Source: Paracoccus subflavus
Lineage (GTDB): Bacteria > Pseudomonadota > Alphaproteobacteria > Rhodobacterales > Rhodobacteraceae
Direction: 5' to 3'
Assembly: GCF_004310345.1 (NCBI RefSeq)
Contig: NZ_SISK01000006.1
Span: forward strand, 1-64,000
DNA: 64,000 nt
The notes below the pieces were generated by a model. It saw only the letters and a program-made list of their open reading frames with translations, was not told the DNA's origin and did no database searches. The position numbers and the translations under genes were made by a program. Shown in pieces: positions 44,442 through 51,961 of this stretch; within the stretch, counting starts at the first letter, position 1, and every line of letters starts with the position of its first letter.

Positions 44442-45335
44442 TCAGCCCAGCCGCGCAGGCAGCACCCATCCGCGCAGCAGATCGCGTGCCGGCATCGGCT
44501 TTTTCCCGGCCCTTTGCGCCTCCAGCACCTCGACCGCGCCATCGCCGCAGGCGATGGTGAACCCCGGCAAGACCTGCCCCGGTGCCCCTTGGCCCGCGGC
44601 CACCCGGCTGCGCAGCAGCTTGACCCGTTCCCCCGCGACCTCGCACCAGGCGCCGGGAAAGGGCGACAGCCCCCGGATCTGCCGGTCCACCACGGCTGCG
44701 GGGCGCGTCCAGTCCACCCGTGCCTCGGCCTTGTCGATCTTGGCGGCATAGGTGACGCCTTGCTCGGGCTGGGGGACCGCAGGCAAGGGCAGCCGCGCCA
44801 GCACATCGACGATCAGATCCGCGCCCATCCCTGCCAGGCGGTCGTGCAGGTCGGCGGTGGTTTCCTCGGCCCCGATCGGGGTCCGCGCGCAGGCCAGCAC
44901 CGGCCCGGTGTCCAGCCCCGCCTCCATCTGCATGATTGCCACACCGGTTTCCGCATCGCCCGCCATGATCGCGCGGTGGATCGGCGCCGCCCCGCGCCAG
45001 CGCGGCAGCAAAGAGGCGTGGATGTTCAGGCAGCCCAGCCGGGGCGCATCCAGCACCGGCTGCGGCAGGATCAGCCCATAGGCGACGACCACCGCCACGT
45101 CGGCCTGCAAGGCCGCGAAGTCGGCCTGATCGGCGGGATCGCGCAGGCGCAGGGGTGTGCGCACCGGCAGCCCCAGATCCAGCGCCGCCTGGTGCACCGG
45201 CGTCGGACGCGGCCTTTGCCCCCGTCCGGACGCTCGGGGTGGCTGCGAATACACCGCCAGGATGTCGTGTTCCTGGGCCACCGCCTGCAATGCCGGAACC
45301 GAAAACCCCGGCGTTCCCATGAAGATCATGCGCAT
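44442..45335 (-). CDS. fmt: Methionyl-tRNA formyltransferase
   Basis: The 297-residue Fmt formylates initiator Met-tRNA with 10-formyl-THF. The N-terminus [14 protein letters not shown] and the catalytic region [18 protein letters not shown] (Asn104, His106) are present, followed by the MEAGLDTG region with the conserved aspartate. It is the third gene in a deformylase, deformylase-like, fmt cluster, which pairs formylation with deformylation. Ribosome-site strength is moderate. Confidence 0.96.
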   Translation of the reverse strand: MRMIFMGTPGFSVPALQAVAQEHDILAVYSQPPRASGRGQRPRPTPVHQAALDLGLPVRTPLRLRDPADQADFAALQADVAVVVAYGLILPQPVLDAPRLGCLNIHASLLPRWRGAAPIHRAIMAGDAETGVAIMQMEAGLDTGPVLACARTPIGAEETTADLHDRLAGMGADLIVDVLARLPLPAVPQPEQGVTYAAKIDKAEARVDWTRPAAVVDRQIRGLSPFPGAWCEVAGERVKLLRSRVAAGQGAPGQVLPGFTIACGDGAVEVLEAQRAGKKPMPARDLLRGWVLPARLG

Positions 45336-45399
45336 CGGCAGGCCCTTTCCTTTTCATGCAGGCATTCCGGGGGCTCCGGGGCTGCCGGCCCCGGCCTTG

Positions 45400-45900
45400 T
45401 CACCGGCGCGCCAGCTTAGCCGATTTCTGGACCAGCATCTTGCGACGCAGGGGTGACAGATGATCGACGTATATCCGCCCGTCCAGATGGTCGATCTGAT
45501 GCTGCACGCTGGTCGCCCACAGGCCTACGAAATCGCGGTCCTCGATCTCGCCCGCCTCGTTCAGGAACCGCACCGTCACCGCGCGCGGCCGACTGACAAG
45601 GGCGGAAACCCCCGGCAGGTTCGGACTGGCTTCCTCGTGGCTGCGAGACTGCACACTGGCGTGCAACACCTCGGGATTGGCCATCCTGACCGCCTGCCCC
45701 CGTTTGTCGGACGCGTCCACGACCGCCAGCCGCAGCATGATCCCGATCTGCGGCGCGGCCAGGCCGACGCCCGGCATGGCCTCCATCGTGTCGATCATGT
45801 CGTCCCAGATCATCCGCACCGTTTCGGTCACAAAGTCCACCGGATTGGCGGCGACATGCAGGCGGCGGTCGCCATAGGGAATAAACGGTCGGACGGTCAT
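45400..45900 (-). CDS. Peptide deformylase-like protein with altered active site
   Basis: This 166-residue member of the deformylase family keeps motif 1, GVGLAAPQ (44-51). Two other catalytic motifs are altered. The EGCLS motif, which supplies the metal-binding cysteine, is absent; the region reads EEASPNLPGVS. The HExDH motif reads HQIDH (134-138), so the catalytic glutamate is Gln135 while both histidines remain. Normal deformylase activity is unlikely. It may bind formyl-peptide or the ribosome, or serve another function. It sits between a normal deformylase and fmt on the same strand. I recall similar proteins in other Rhodobacteraceae, which would argue that it is maintained, but this was not checked. 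Confidence 0.85.
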   Translation of the reverse strand: MTVRPFIPYGDRRLHVAANPVDFVTETVRMIWDDMIDTMEAMPGVGLAAPQIGIMLRLAVVDASDKRGQAVRMANPEVLHASVQSRSHEEASPNLPGVSALVSRPRAVTVRFLNEAGEIEDRDFVGLWATSVQHQIDHLDGRIYVDHLSPLRRKMLVQKSAKLARR

Positions 45901-45927
45901 GCAGACGGCCTTCCCGGGAAGCCCCGC

Positions 45928-46452
45928 TTATGCACGGGCCTGCTCGCGCTTCAGCTTGACCATCTTGCGGGTGATCATCTGCCGCTTGATGGCCGACAGA
46001 TGGTCGATGAACAGGATGCCGTTCAGGTGATCCAGCTCGTGCTGGGCGCAGGTGGCCCACAGCCCGTCGAACTCCTCCTCGTGCGTCCTGCCGTCAAGGC
46101 CCAGCCAGCGCAGCCGGACCTGCCGGGGACGCGTCACCTCGGCATAATGCTCGGGGATCGACAGGCAGCCTTCCTCATAGGTGTTCAGATCCTCGGACAC
46201 CCAGGCGATCTCGGGGTTGACCAGAACCATGGGCCTGCGCTCGGCCTCGGGGTCGCGGGTCGCGTCCATCACGAAGACGCGCGACAACACCCCCACCTGC
46301 GGCGCGGCCAGCCCCACCCCCGGCGCATCGTACATGGTCGCCAGCATGTCGGCGGCCAGGGCCTCGATCTCGGGGGTGATGCGGGACACCGGCTCGCAGA
46401 CCTTCTTCAGGCGCGGGTCGGGATGGATCAGGATCGGGCGCAGGCTGCTCAT
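45928..46452 (-). CDS. def: Peptide deformylase
   Basis: This 174-residue iron/zinc deformylase has all three motifs intact: GVGLAAPQ (45-52), EGCLS with metal ligand Cys96, and HELDH (His138, Glu139, His142). It removes the N-formyl group from nascent proteins. The start MSSLRPILIH was chosen; the frame extends 48 codons upstream without a ribosome site. It is the first gene of the def cluster and diverges from the PLP-lyase gene. Confidence 0.96.
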   Translation of the reverse strand: MSSLRPILIHPDPRLKKVCEPVSRITPEIEALAADMLATMYDAPGVGLAAPQVGVLSRVFVMDATRDPEAERRPMVLVNPEIAWVSEDLNTYEEGCLSIPEHYAEVTRPRQVRLRWLGLDGRTHEEEFDGLWATCAQHELDHLNGILFIDHLSAIKRQMITRKMVKLKREQARA

Positions 46453-46528
46453 GTTCCGCGATTTAGGGCAAGGCTTCACCATAAGCAACAACCGCCCTAT
46501 GCATGGGAAAACGGCAGCAGGCAGGACC

Positions 46529-47710
46529 ATGACCCATCCCGATTTCGACCAGATCATCGACCGTGTTGGCACCCGCTGTTCCAAATGGGACGACATGCAG
46601 GCAGCCTATGGCGTCGCCCCGGACGACGGGCTGGCGATGTGGGTGGCCGACATGGACTTTCGCCCCCCTGCCGCCGTGCAGCGCGCGGTCGAGGATATGG
46701 CGGCCCATGGCATCTATGGCTATCCCGGCGCGAACCCCGCCTATCTCGAATCGATCCGCTGGTGGATGGAAAACCGTCACGGCTGGCAGATCGAGACGGG
46801 CTGGATCTCGACTTGCGCGGGTCTGGTCAACGGCGTGGCCATGACGATCGATGCCTATACCCGGCCGGGCGATGGGGTGGTCGTGATGTCGCCCGTCTAT
46901 CACGCCTTTGCCCGCGTGATCCGTGCCGCGGGGCGCGGGCTGGTGGAACTGCCGCTGACCCTGCAGGACGGGCTTTACCGGATGGACTGGCCCGCCTGGG
47001 AAAACCGCCTGACCGGCACCGAAAGGCTGCTGATCCTGTGTTCGCCGCACAATCCCAGCGGCCGCGTCTGGACCGACGATGAACTGCGCCAGGTCGCCGA
47101 TTTCTGCGTCCGCCACGACCTGATCCTGGTCTCGGACGAGATTCATTGCGACCTTGTCATGCCCGGCCACAGGCACCGCATGACGGCCCTGGCCTGTCCC
47201 GACATCGGCGACCGGTTGGTCACGCTGAGCGCGGCCACCAAGACCTTCAACATTGCCGGCGCCCATATCGGCAACGCCATCATTGCCGAGGACGGCTTGC
47301 GAAGCCGGTTCCGCGCGGCGCTGGGCGCGCGCGGCATCTCTCCGGGACTGTTCGGGATGGATATGGTGGCCGCGGCCTATTCGACCGAGGGGGCGGCCTG
47401 GGTCGATGCGCTGATCGAATACCTGGACGACAACCGCCGGCTGTTCGACAGCGGCATCGCGGCGATCCCCGGCCTGCGGTCGATGCCCTTGCAGGCGACC
47501 TATCTGTCCTGGGTGGATTTCGCGGGCACCGGCATGGCGCCCGCCGAATTCACCGCCCGTGTCGAACAGGGCGCCCGCATCGCCGCCAACCACGGCGCCA
47601 CCTTCGGCACCGGGGGCGAGACGTTTCTGCGCTTCAACATCGCCACCCCTCGCGCCCGCGTGGCCGAAGCGGTGGCCCGCCTGCAGGACGCGTTCGCGGA
47701 CCTGCAATAG
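46529..47710 (+). CDS. PatB/MalY-type PLP enzyme (cystathionine beta-lyase-like)
   Basis: This 393-residue fold-type I PLP enzyme of the MalY/PatB family (C-S lyases or aminotransferases) has SPHNPSGRVW and LVSDEIHCDLVMPGHRH. The PLP lysine lies in SAATKTFNIAG (the S-x-x-K motif). Its substrate may be cystathionine or another cysteine conjugate; aminotransferase activity cannot be excluded. The start MTHPDFDQ has GCAGGA upstream; a very long upstream frame overlapping def is a shadow. It diverges from def. Confidence 0.88.
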   Translation: MTHPDFDQIIDRVGTRCSKWDDMQAAYGVAPDDGLAMWVADMDFRPPAAVQRAVEDMAAHGIYGYPGANPAYLESIRWWMENRHGWQIETGWISTCAGLVNGVAMTIDAYTRPGDGVVVMSPVYHAFARVIRAAGRGLVELPLTLQDGLYRMDWPAWENRLTGTERLLILCSPHNPSGRVWTDDELRQVADFCVRHDLILVSDEIHCDLVMPGHRHRMTALACPDIGDRLVTLSAATKTFNIAGAHIGNAIIAEDGLRSRFRAALGARGISPGLFGMDMVAAAYSTEGAAWVDALIEYLDDNRRLFDSGIAAIPGLRSMPLQATYLSWVDFAGTGMAPAEFTARVEQGARIAANHGATFGTGGETFLRFNIATPRARVAEAVARLQDAFADLQ

Positions 47711-47717
47711 GCCCGCG

Positions 47718-47746
47718 TTGCAATCGCGCGCCCCTGCGATCATATA
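47718..47746 (+). promoter_or_regulatory. Candidate promoter of accA
   Basis: TTGCAA (47718-47723) and CATATA (47741-47746) have an ideal 17-bp spacing and lie about 37 bp before the accA ATG. Confidence 0.5.
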
Positions 47747-47782
47747 GGGGCGCAACCCGAACAGCCCGAAGGCAGTCACCGC

Positions 47783-48745
47783 ATGGTCTATCTGGATTTC
47801 GAAAAACCGCTTGCCGACATCGAAGGCAAGGCCGAGGAGCTTCGCGCCCTGGCACGCAAATCCGAAAACGCCGTTGACGTGGAAAAAGAGGCGGCGGCCC
47901 TGGACCGCAAGTCCGCCGACCTGCTGCGCGACCTTTATCGGTCGCTGGACCCATGGCGCAAGACGCAGGTGGCCCGCCATCCCGACCGCCCGCATTGCCG
48001 CGATTACATCGAGGCGCTGTTCACCGAATACACGCCCCTGGCCGGCGACCGGGCGTTTGGCGACGACCATGCGGTAATGGGCGGGCTGGCGCGGTTCAAC
48101 GACGCGCCCTGCCTGGTGATCGGACACGAAAAGGGCAATGACACCAAGACGCGCATTCACCACAATTTCGGCATGGCCCGGCCCGAAGGATACCGCAAGG
48201 CGATCCGGCTGATGGATCTGGCCCATCGCTTCGGCCTGCCGGTCATCACCCTGGTCGATACGCCCGGCGCCTATCCCGGCAAGGGCGCCGAAGAACGCGG
48301 GCAGTCCGAGGCCATCGCCCGCTGCACGCAGAAATGCCTGGATATCGGCGTGCCTTTGGTCAGCGTCATCATCGGCGAGGGCGGATCGGGCGGCGCGGTG
48401 GCCTTTGCCACGGCCAACCGCATCGCCATGCTGGAACATTCGATCTATTCGGTAATTTCGCCCGAAGGATGCGCCTCGATCCTGTGGAAGGACGCCGAAC
48501 GGATGCGCGAGGCGGCCGAGGCGCTGCGCCTGACCGCGCAGGATCTGAAAAGGCTGGGCGTCATCGACCGCATCATCGCCGAGCCCGTTGGCGGCGCGCA
48601 GCGCGATCCGGCGGCGGCGATCAAGGCCGTGGGCGAGGAAATCGCCACGATGCTGGCCGAACTGGATGGCCGGAAACCCGCCGATCTGATCCGCGACCGG
48701 CGCCGGAAATTCCTGGACATGGGATCGAAAAGCCTGGCCGCCTGA
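47783..48745 (+). CDS. accA: Acetyl-CoA carboxylase carboxyltransferase subunit alpha
   Basis: The 320-residue AccA forms the carboxyltransferase with AccD in the first step of fatty-acid synthesis. The N-terminal [19 protein letters not shown] is diagnostic, followed by [24 protein letters not shown] sequence near residue 155 and [11 protein letters not shown]. It is transcribed alone; accD is not in the window. It converges on plsC with only 6 bp between stops, grouping two membrane-lipid genes. Confidence 0.97.
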   Translation: MVYLDFEKPLADIEGKAEELRALARKSENAVDVEKEAAALDRKSADLLRDLYRSLDPWRKTQVARHPDRPHCRDYIEALFTEYTPLAGDRAFGDDHAVMGGLARFNDAPCLVIGHEKGNDTKTRIHHNFGMARPEGYRKAIRLMDLAHRFGLPVITLVDTPGAYPGKGAEERGQSEAIARCTQKCLDIGVPLVSVIIGEGGSGGAVAFATANRIAMLEHSIYSVISPEGCASILWKDAERMREAAEALRLTAQDLKRLGVIDRIIAEPVGGAQRDPAAAIKAVGEEIATMLAELDGRKPADLIRDRRRKFLDMGSKSLAA

Positions 48746-48751
48746 GGCGGG

Positions 48752-49540
48752 TCAGGCTGCGGGAGCCCCCTGCGGGGCGAACCCCGCCTCGGCCATCAGG
48801 CGGTCGGAATTGCTCTCGATTTCGGCTTCCAGGCGGGCGACGAACCCTTCGGCCGGAACGCCCGGGGGGATGGTGGGCAGGAACTCCACCACGGCGCGGC
48901 CCGGCCGGATGCCCCAGCCCTTGCGGGGCCAGAACAGGCCGGTGTTGACCGCGACCGGCACCACCGGCAGATCGGTCGCGGCACGGATGGTGCCAACCCC
49001 GTGCTTGTAGGGACGGCGTTCACCCGGCAGGGTGCGGGTCCCTTCGGGATAGATGATAAGCTGACCCAACCCGTCGCCCGACAGGCGGCGGTTGATCTCG
49101 GTCGAGATGGCGCGCATGGCGTCGCGCCCTCGCGTCCGGTCGATGGGGATGCAGCCGACCTTCCAGGCATACCAGCCCATGATCGGCACGCGCATCACCT
49201 CGCGCTTCATGATAAAGGCGCGGCGCGGAACGGCATGGGCAATGACCAGAATGTCCAGAAAGCACTGATGCTTGGCCGCGACGATGCAATCGCCCGTGGG
49301 GGGCGTTCCGCGCACCTCGCAGGCGATGCCCAGATGCAGCCGCGCCGCCCACAGCATGTAGCCGATCCAGCGGGTCGCCACCCGGTTCGCCCCCGCCCGC
49401 CCATGGCGCAGCAGGGACGGCAGTCCCGCAAGGCCCAGCACCAGCGTCGCCAGCACCACATGCAGGTAATAAAGCCCGTTCTGAAAATATTGCCAGGCTG
49501 TCAGGGGGCCGGGAACGGACCGATCCCTGTGTCCGGTCAT
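48752..49540 (-). CDS. plsC: 1-acyl-sn-glycerol-3-phosphate acyltransferase
   Basis: This 262-residue PlsC-family acyltransferase makes phosphatidic acid in the inner membrane. Motif I is AAKHQCFLD (the H-x4-D motif near residues 88-94) and motif III is YPEGTRT; a hydrophobic segment lies at 20-45. The start was set at MTGHRD, whose ATG overlaps the ftsX stop; a longer frame extends into ftsX. It is the last gene of an ftsE-ftsX-plsC operon. Confidence 0.93.
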   Translation of the reverse strand: MTGHRDRSVPGPLTAWQYFQNGLYYLHVVLATLVLGLAGLPSLLRHGRAGANRVATRWIGYMLWAARLHLGIACEVRGTPPTGDCIVAAKHQCFLDILVIAHAVPRRAFIMKREVMRVPIMGWYAWKVGCIPIDRTRGRDAMRAISTEINRRLSGDGLGQLIIYPEGTRTLPGERRPYKHGVGTIRAATDLPVVPVAVNTGLFWPRKGWGIRPGRAVVEFLPTIPPGVPAEGFVARLEAEIESNSDRLMAEAGFAPQGAPAA

Positions 49541-50463
49541 CGCACCGCCCCCAGCATCTTCAGCGCCGCCCAGCGGGTCGCCAGAAAGCCGACAACGGCG
49601 GCGGTGACGGGGATCAGCAGGGGCACCAGCCAGCCCCAGCCTTGAAAGCCCAGGCCCGTCAGGAACCCGCCTGCGGCATCCATGGGGGGCAGCATGGCGA
49701 TGCCCGCCATCCCGCACAGGGTGCCCACCGCCGCCCCCAGGGCCGCGCGCTTGGTAAAGCGGCGCACGAAAGCCGTGGCAATGGTGATGTCGCGGGCCCC
49801 GATCAGGCGCAGCACCCGGATCACCTGCCCGTTCGCCGCCAGGGCTGCCTTGGCTGCCAGTGTGATCATCGAGGCCGAGGCTGCGGCGATCAGCACCAGA
49901 GAGATCACCCCCAGCAACCGCAGCCGGTTCGCCGCGCTGACCAGCGGGCGGCGCCATTCGGTATGGTCGTCCAGCACCGCGCCCGGCGCCTCGGCCTCGA
50001 GCCGCAGGCGCAGGCCCTGCGCGTCGAAATCCCGTCCCGTGACGGGCAGGTCGATCAGCGCGGGCACCGGCAGCGCATCGACCGGCATGTCGGGCCCGAA
50101 CCAGGGCGCCAGAAGACCGGCCACCTCGTCCGGGGGCAGCAGGCGCGGCTGGCCGGCGCCGGGCGTGGTTTCCAGAATGCGCAGGGTTGTCTGGGCCAGG
50201 GCTGCCTGTTCATCGCCCGGCGCGCTGACGCGCACGGTGACTGAACCGGCCAGTTCGCTGGCCCAGCGGTCTGCCAATCGCCCGGTTGCCAGCGACAAGG
50301 CCAGGGCAAAGACCGCCAGAAAAGCCATCGCCCCTGCCGAAAACAGCGTCAGTTGGGCGGTGAACCCCGTGGGCGGCACGATCCGGTCGCCCGCTGCGCC
50401 ATCGCGCATCAGCCCATGCCACAGCGACCGGAGGCTCAGGGTCCGCAGTTCAGTCCGTTTCAC
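49537..50463 (-). CDS. ftsX: Cell division protein FtsX
   Basis: This 308-residue FtsX-type permease has one N-terminal membrane helix (about 33-60), a periplasmic domain and three C-terminal helices, and it pairs with the FtsE ATPase. In other bacteria FtsEX activates peptidoglycan amidases or hydrolases at the septum. The start is GTG, overlapping the ftsE stop as GTGA. Sequence is divergent from the E. coli protein, as usual for alphaproteobacteria; the call leans on topology and the ftsE neighbour. Confidence 0.9.
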   Translation of the reverse strand: MKRTELRTLSLRSLWHGLMRDGAAGDRIVPPTGFTAQLTLFSAGAMAFLAVFALALSLATGRLADRWASELAGSVTVRVSAPGDEQAALAQTTLRILETTPGAGQPRLLPPDEVAGLLAPWFGPDMPVDALPVPALIDLPVTGRDFDAQGLRLRLEAEAPGAVLDDHTEWRRPLVSAANRLRLLGVISLVLIAAASASMITLAAKAALAANGQVIRVLRLIGARDITIATAFVRRFTKRAALGAAVGTLCGMAGIAMLPPMDAAGGFLTGLGFQGWGWLVPLLIPVTAAVVGFLATRWAALKMLGAVR

Positions 50464-51134
50464 AGATCAGCCCCCGCCAGTTGCAATGTTCCGTTCGCGA
50501 TCCGCAGCACGCGCGCCGCGACCTGTGCCTTGACGGCGCGGATCAGGGTCAGGTCATGGGTCGCCACCAGCACGGTCTTGCCGGACTTGTTCAATTCGAT
50601 CAGCAACTGCATCAGCCGCACCGACATGTCCCAGTCCAGGTTACCCGTCGGTTCGTCGGCAAGGATCAGGTCGGGCGACAGGATCACGGCGCGCGCCAGG
50701 GCGGCGCGCTGACGTTCGCCGCCCGACAGGGACGGCGGCAGGGCGCGGGCGTGCTGGGACAGGCCTACCCAGCCCAGAAGGTCACGCAGCGCCTCCATGT
50801 CCACGGACTGGCCCGACACGGTCAGCGGCAGGGCGACGTTTTCGGCCACCGGCAGATGGTCCAAGAACTGCGTGTCCTGATGCACCACGCCCACCCGCCG
50901 GCGCAGGTCCGCGATGCCGTCGCGCGTCAACCGGCGCACATCGTCGCCAAAGGCCGTCATCTGCCCGGATGTCGGCAGCAGATCCGCATAGCACAGGCGC
51001 AACAGGGTGGTCTTGCCCGATCCCGATGGCCCGGTCAGGAAATGAAACAGGCCCGGTTGCAGGCTCAGCGTCATGTTCGACAGCAGCTCGGGCCCTCCGT
51101 GATAGCCGAAGCCGACATCCCCCATCTCGATCAA
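50460..51134 (-). CDS. ftsE: Cell division ATP-binding protein FtsE
   Basis: This 224-residue ABC ATPase has Walker A GPSGSGKTT (35-43), signature LSGGERQR, Walker B LILADEPTGNLD and the H-loop VATHDL. It is cytoplasmic and powers FtsX. The start is TTG at 51134, giving the usual MIE-type beginning and a good ribosome site (AAAGGA six nt upstream). The next ATG is 9 bp downstream and would lose the first strand. It is the first gene of ftsE-ftsX-plsC. Confidence 0.93.
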   Translation of the reverse strand: MIEMGDVGFGYHGGPELLSNMTLSLQPGLFHFLTGPSGSGKTTLLRLCYADLLPTSGQMTAFGDDVRRLTRDGIADLRRRVGVVHQDTQFLDHLPVAENVALPLTVSGQSVDMEALRDLLGWVGLSQHARALPPSLSGGERQRAALARAVILSPDLILADEPTGNLDWDMSVRLMQLLIELNKSGKTVLVATHDLTLIRAVKAQVAARVLRIANGTLQLAGADL

Positions 51135-51140
51135 GCGCTG

Positions 51141-51146
51141 TCCTTT
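51141..51146 (-). promoter_or_regulatory. Ribosome site that supports the TTG start of ftsE
   Basis: AAAGGA on the minus strand lies six nt before the TTG codon of ftsE. Confidence 0.6.
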
Positions 51147-51226
51147 CCTGCATTCGTCCCCTGGCCCGCTTGGAAGCCGGGCCTGCGCTTGATAGAACAG
51201 CCACAAGGCGAATGCGAGGGGTCGGC

Positions 51227-51961
51227 ATGGCGGAAATACGGTTGGTCTGTCCGGGTTGCGCCGCGGAATACCGCCTGTCCGACGCAGCCATCCCCCCCCA
51301 GGGGCGCGAGGTCGAATGCAGCGGCTGCGGCCATGTCTGGCACGCGACGCCCCTGACGACGCGTCTGGCGCTGGTCGATGCCATGATGCCTCCGGCCCAG
51401 ACCGCGCCCGGCCAGACCCCGCCGCTGAACCGTTCTCTGCCCCCCTCGGTCCTGGAGATCCTTCGTGACGAGGTGGAACACGAACGCCGCGCCAGGGCGG
51501 CGGAAACGGCGATGTCTGCCAGTGCCGAAGCCCAGGGGCCCGCGCCGGACACGGCCCGCAGCCCGGCGGACCCCGACTGGCCCGCCACGACCATCACCCG
51601 CCACATCGACCCCCGCCCGTCGCCGCACGGGGGCGATACCCCCGCCCCGGCCGAACCTGCGCCGGACGTACCAGCTGCGGCCCCGGCCGAGGCCGCCAGA
51701 CCCAACGTCAGGCAGATGCCGTTGGTCCGTCCGGCAGACCCGCCACGAGACGTGGAAACCGCCGGCAGGCCAGGCCCAGGCCGCTATGCGGCGGGATTCG
51801 TCTTTGCCGTCATGCTGGCGGTCACCGGCGTCGTTCTTTATGCGATGACCCCGGCGCTTACGGATCAGGGCACCCTGGGCGAGGTTCTGGATCAGGCCCG
51901 CGCCCAGGCGGACGGGGTTCGTCTGTGGCTTCAGGATCGTGCGGACATGCTGGTGCGCTGA
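51227..51961 (+). CDS. MJ0042-type zinc-ribbon membrane protein
   Basis: This 244-residue protein has an N-terminal zinc ribbon with CPGC (Cys8, Cys11) and CSGC (Cys31, Cys34). A long low-complexity Pro/Ala/Asp-rich linker follows, then one membrane helix near residues 186-208 (YAAGFVFAVMLAVTGVVLY) and a short C-terminal domain. The zinc ribbon would face the cytoplasm. Function is not established. It diverges from ftsE, which makes a link to division or the envelope possible. The start has GAGGGG upstream. Its stop meets the TIGR02302 stop in TGATCA. Confidence 0.85.
   Translation: MAEIRLVCPGCAAEYRLSDAAIPPQGREVECSGCGHVWHATPLTTRLALVDAMMPPAQTAPGQTPPLNRSLPPSVLEILRDEVEHERRARAAETAMSASAEAQGPAPDTARSPADPDWPATTITRHIDPRPSPHGGDTPAPAEPAPDVPAAAPAEAARPNVRQMPLVRPADPPRDVETAGRPGPGRYAAGFVFAVMLAVTGVVLYAMTPALTDQGTLGEVLDQARAQADGVRLWLQDRADMLVR

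Noticed and set aside
46181-46528. Upstream extension of the PatB/MalY frame across def
   Set aside because: Antisense to def, no homology. The ATG at 46529 has a ribosome site and the family N-terminus.
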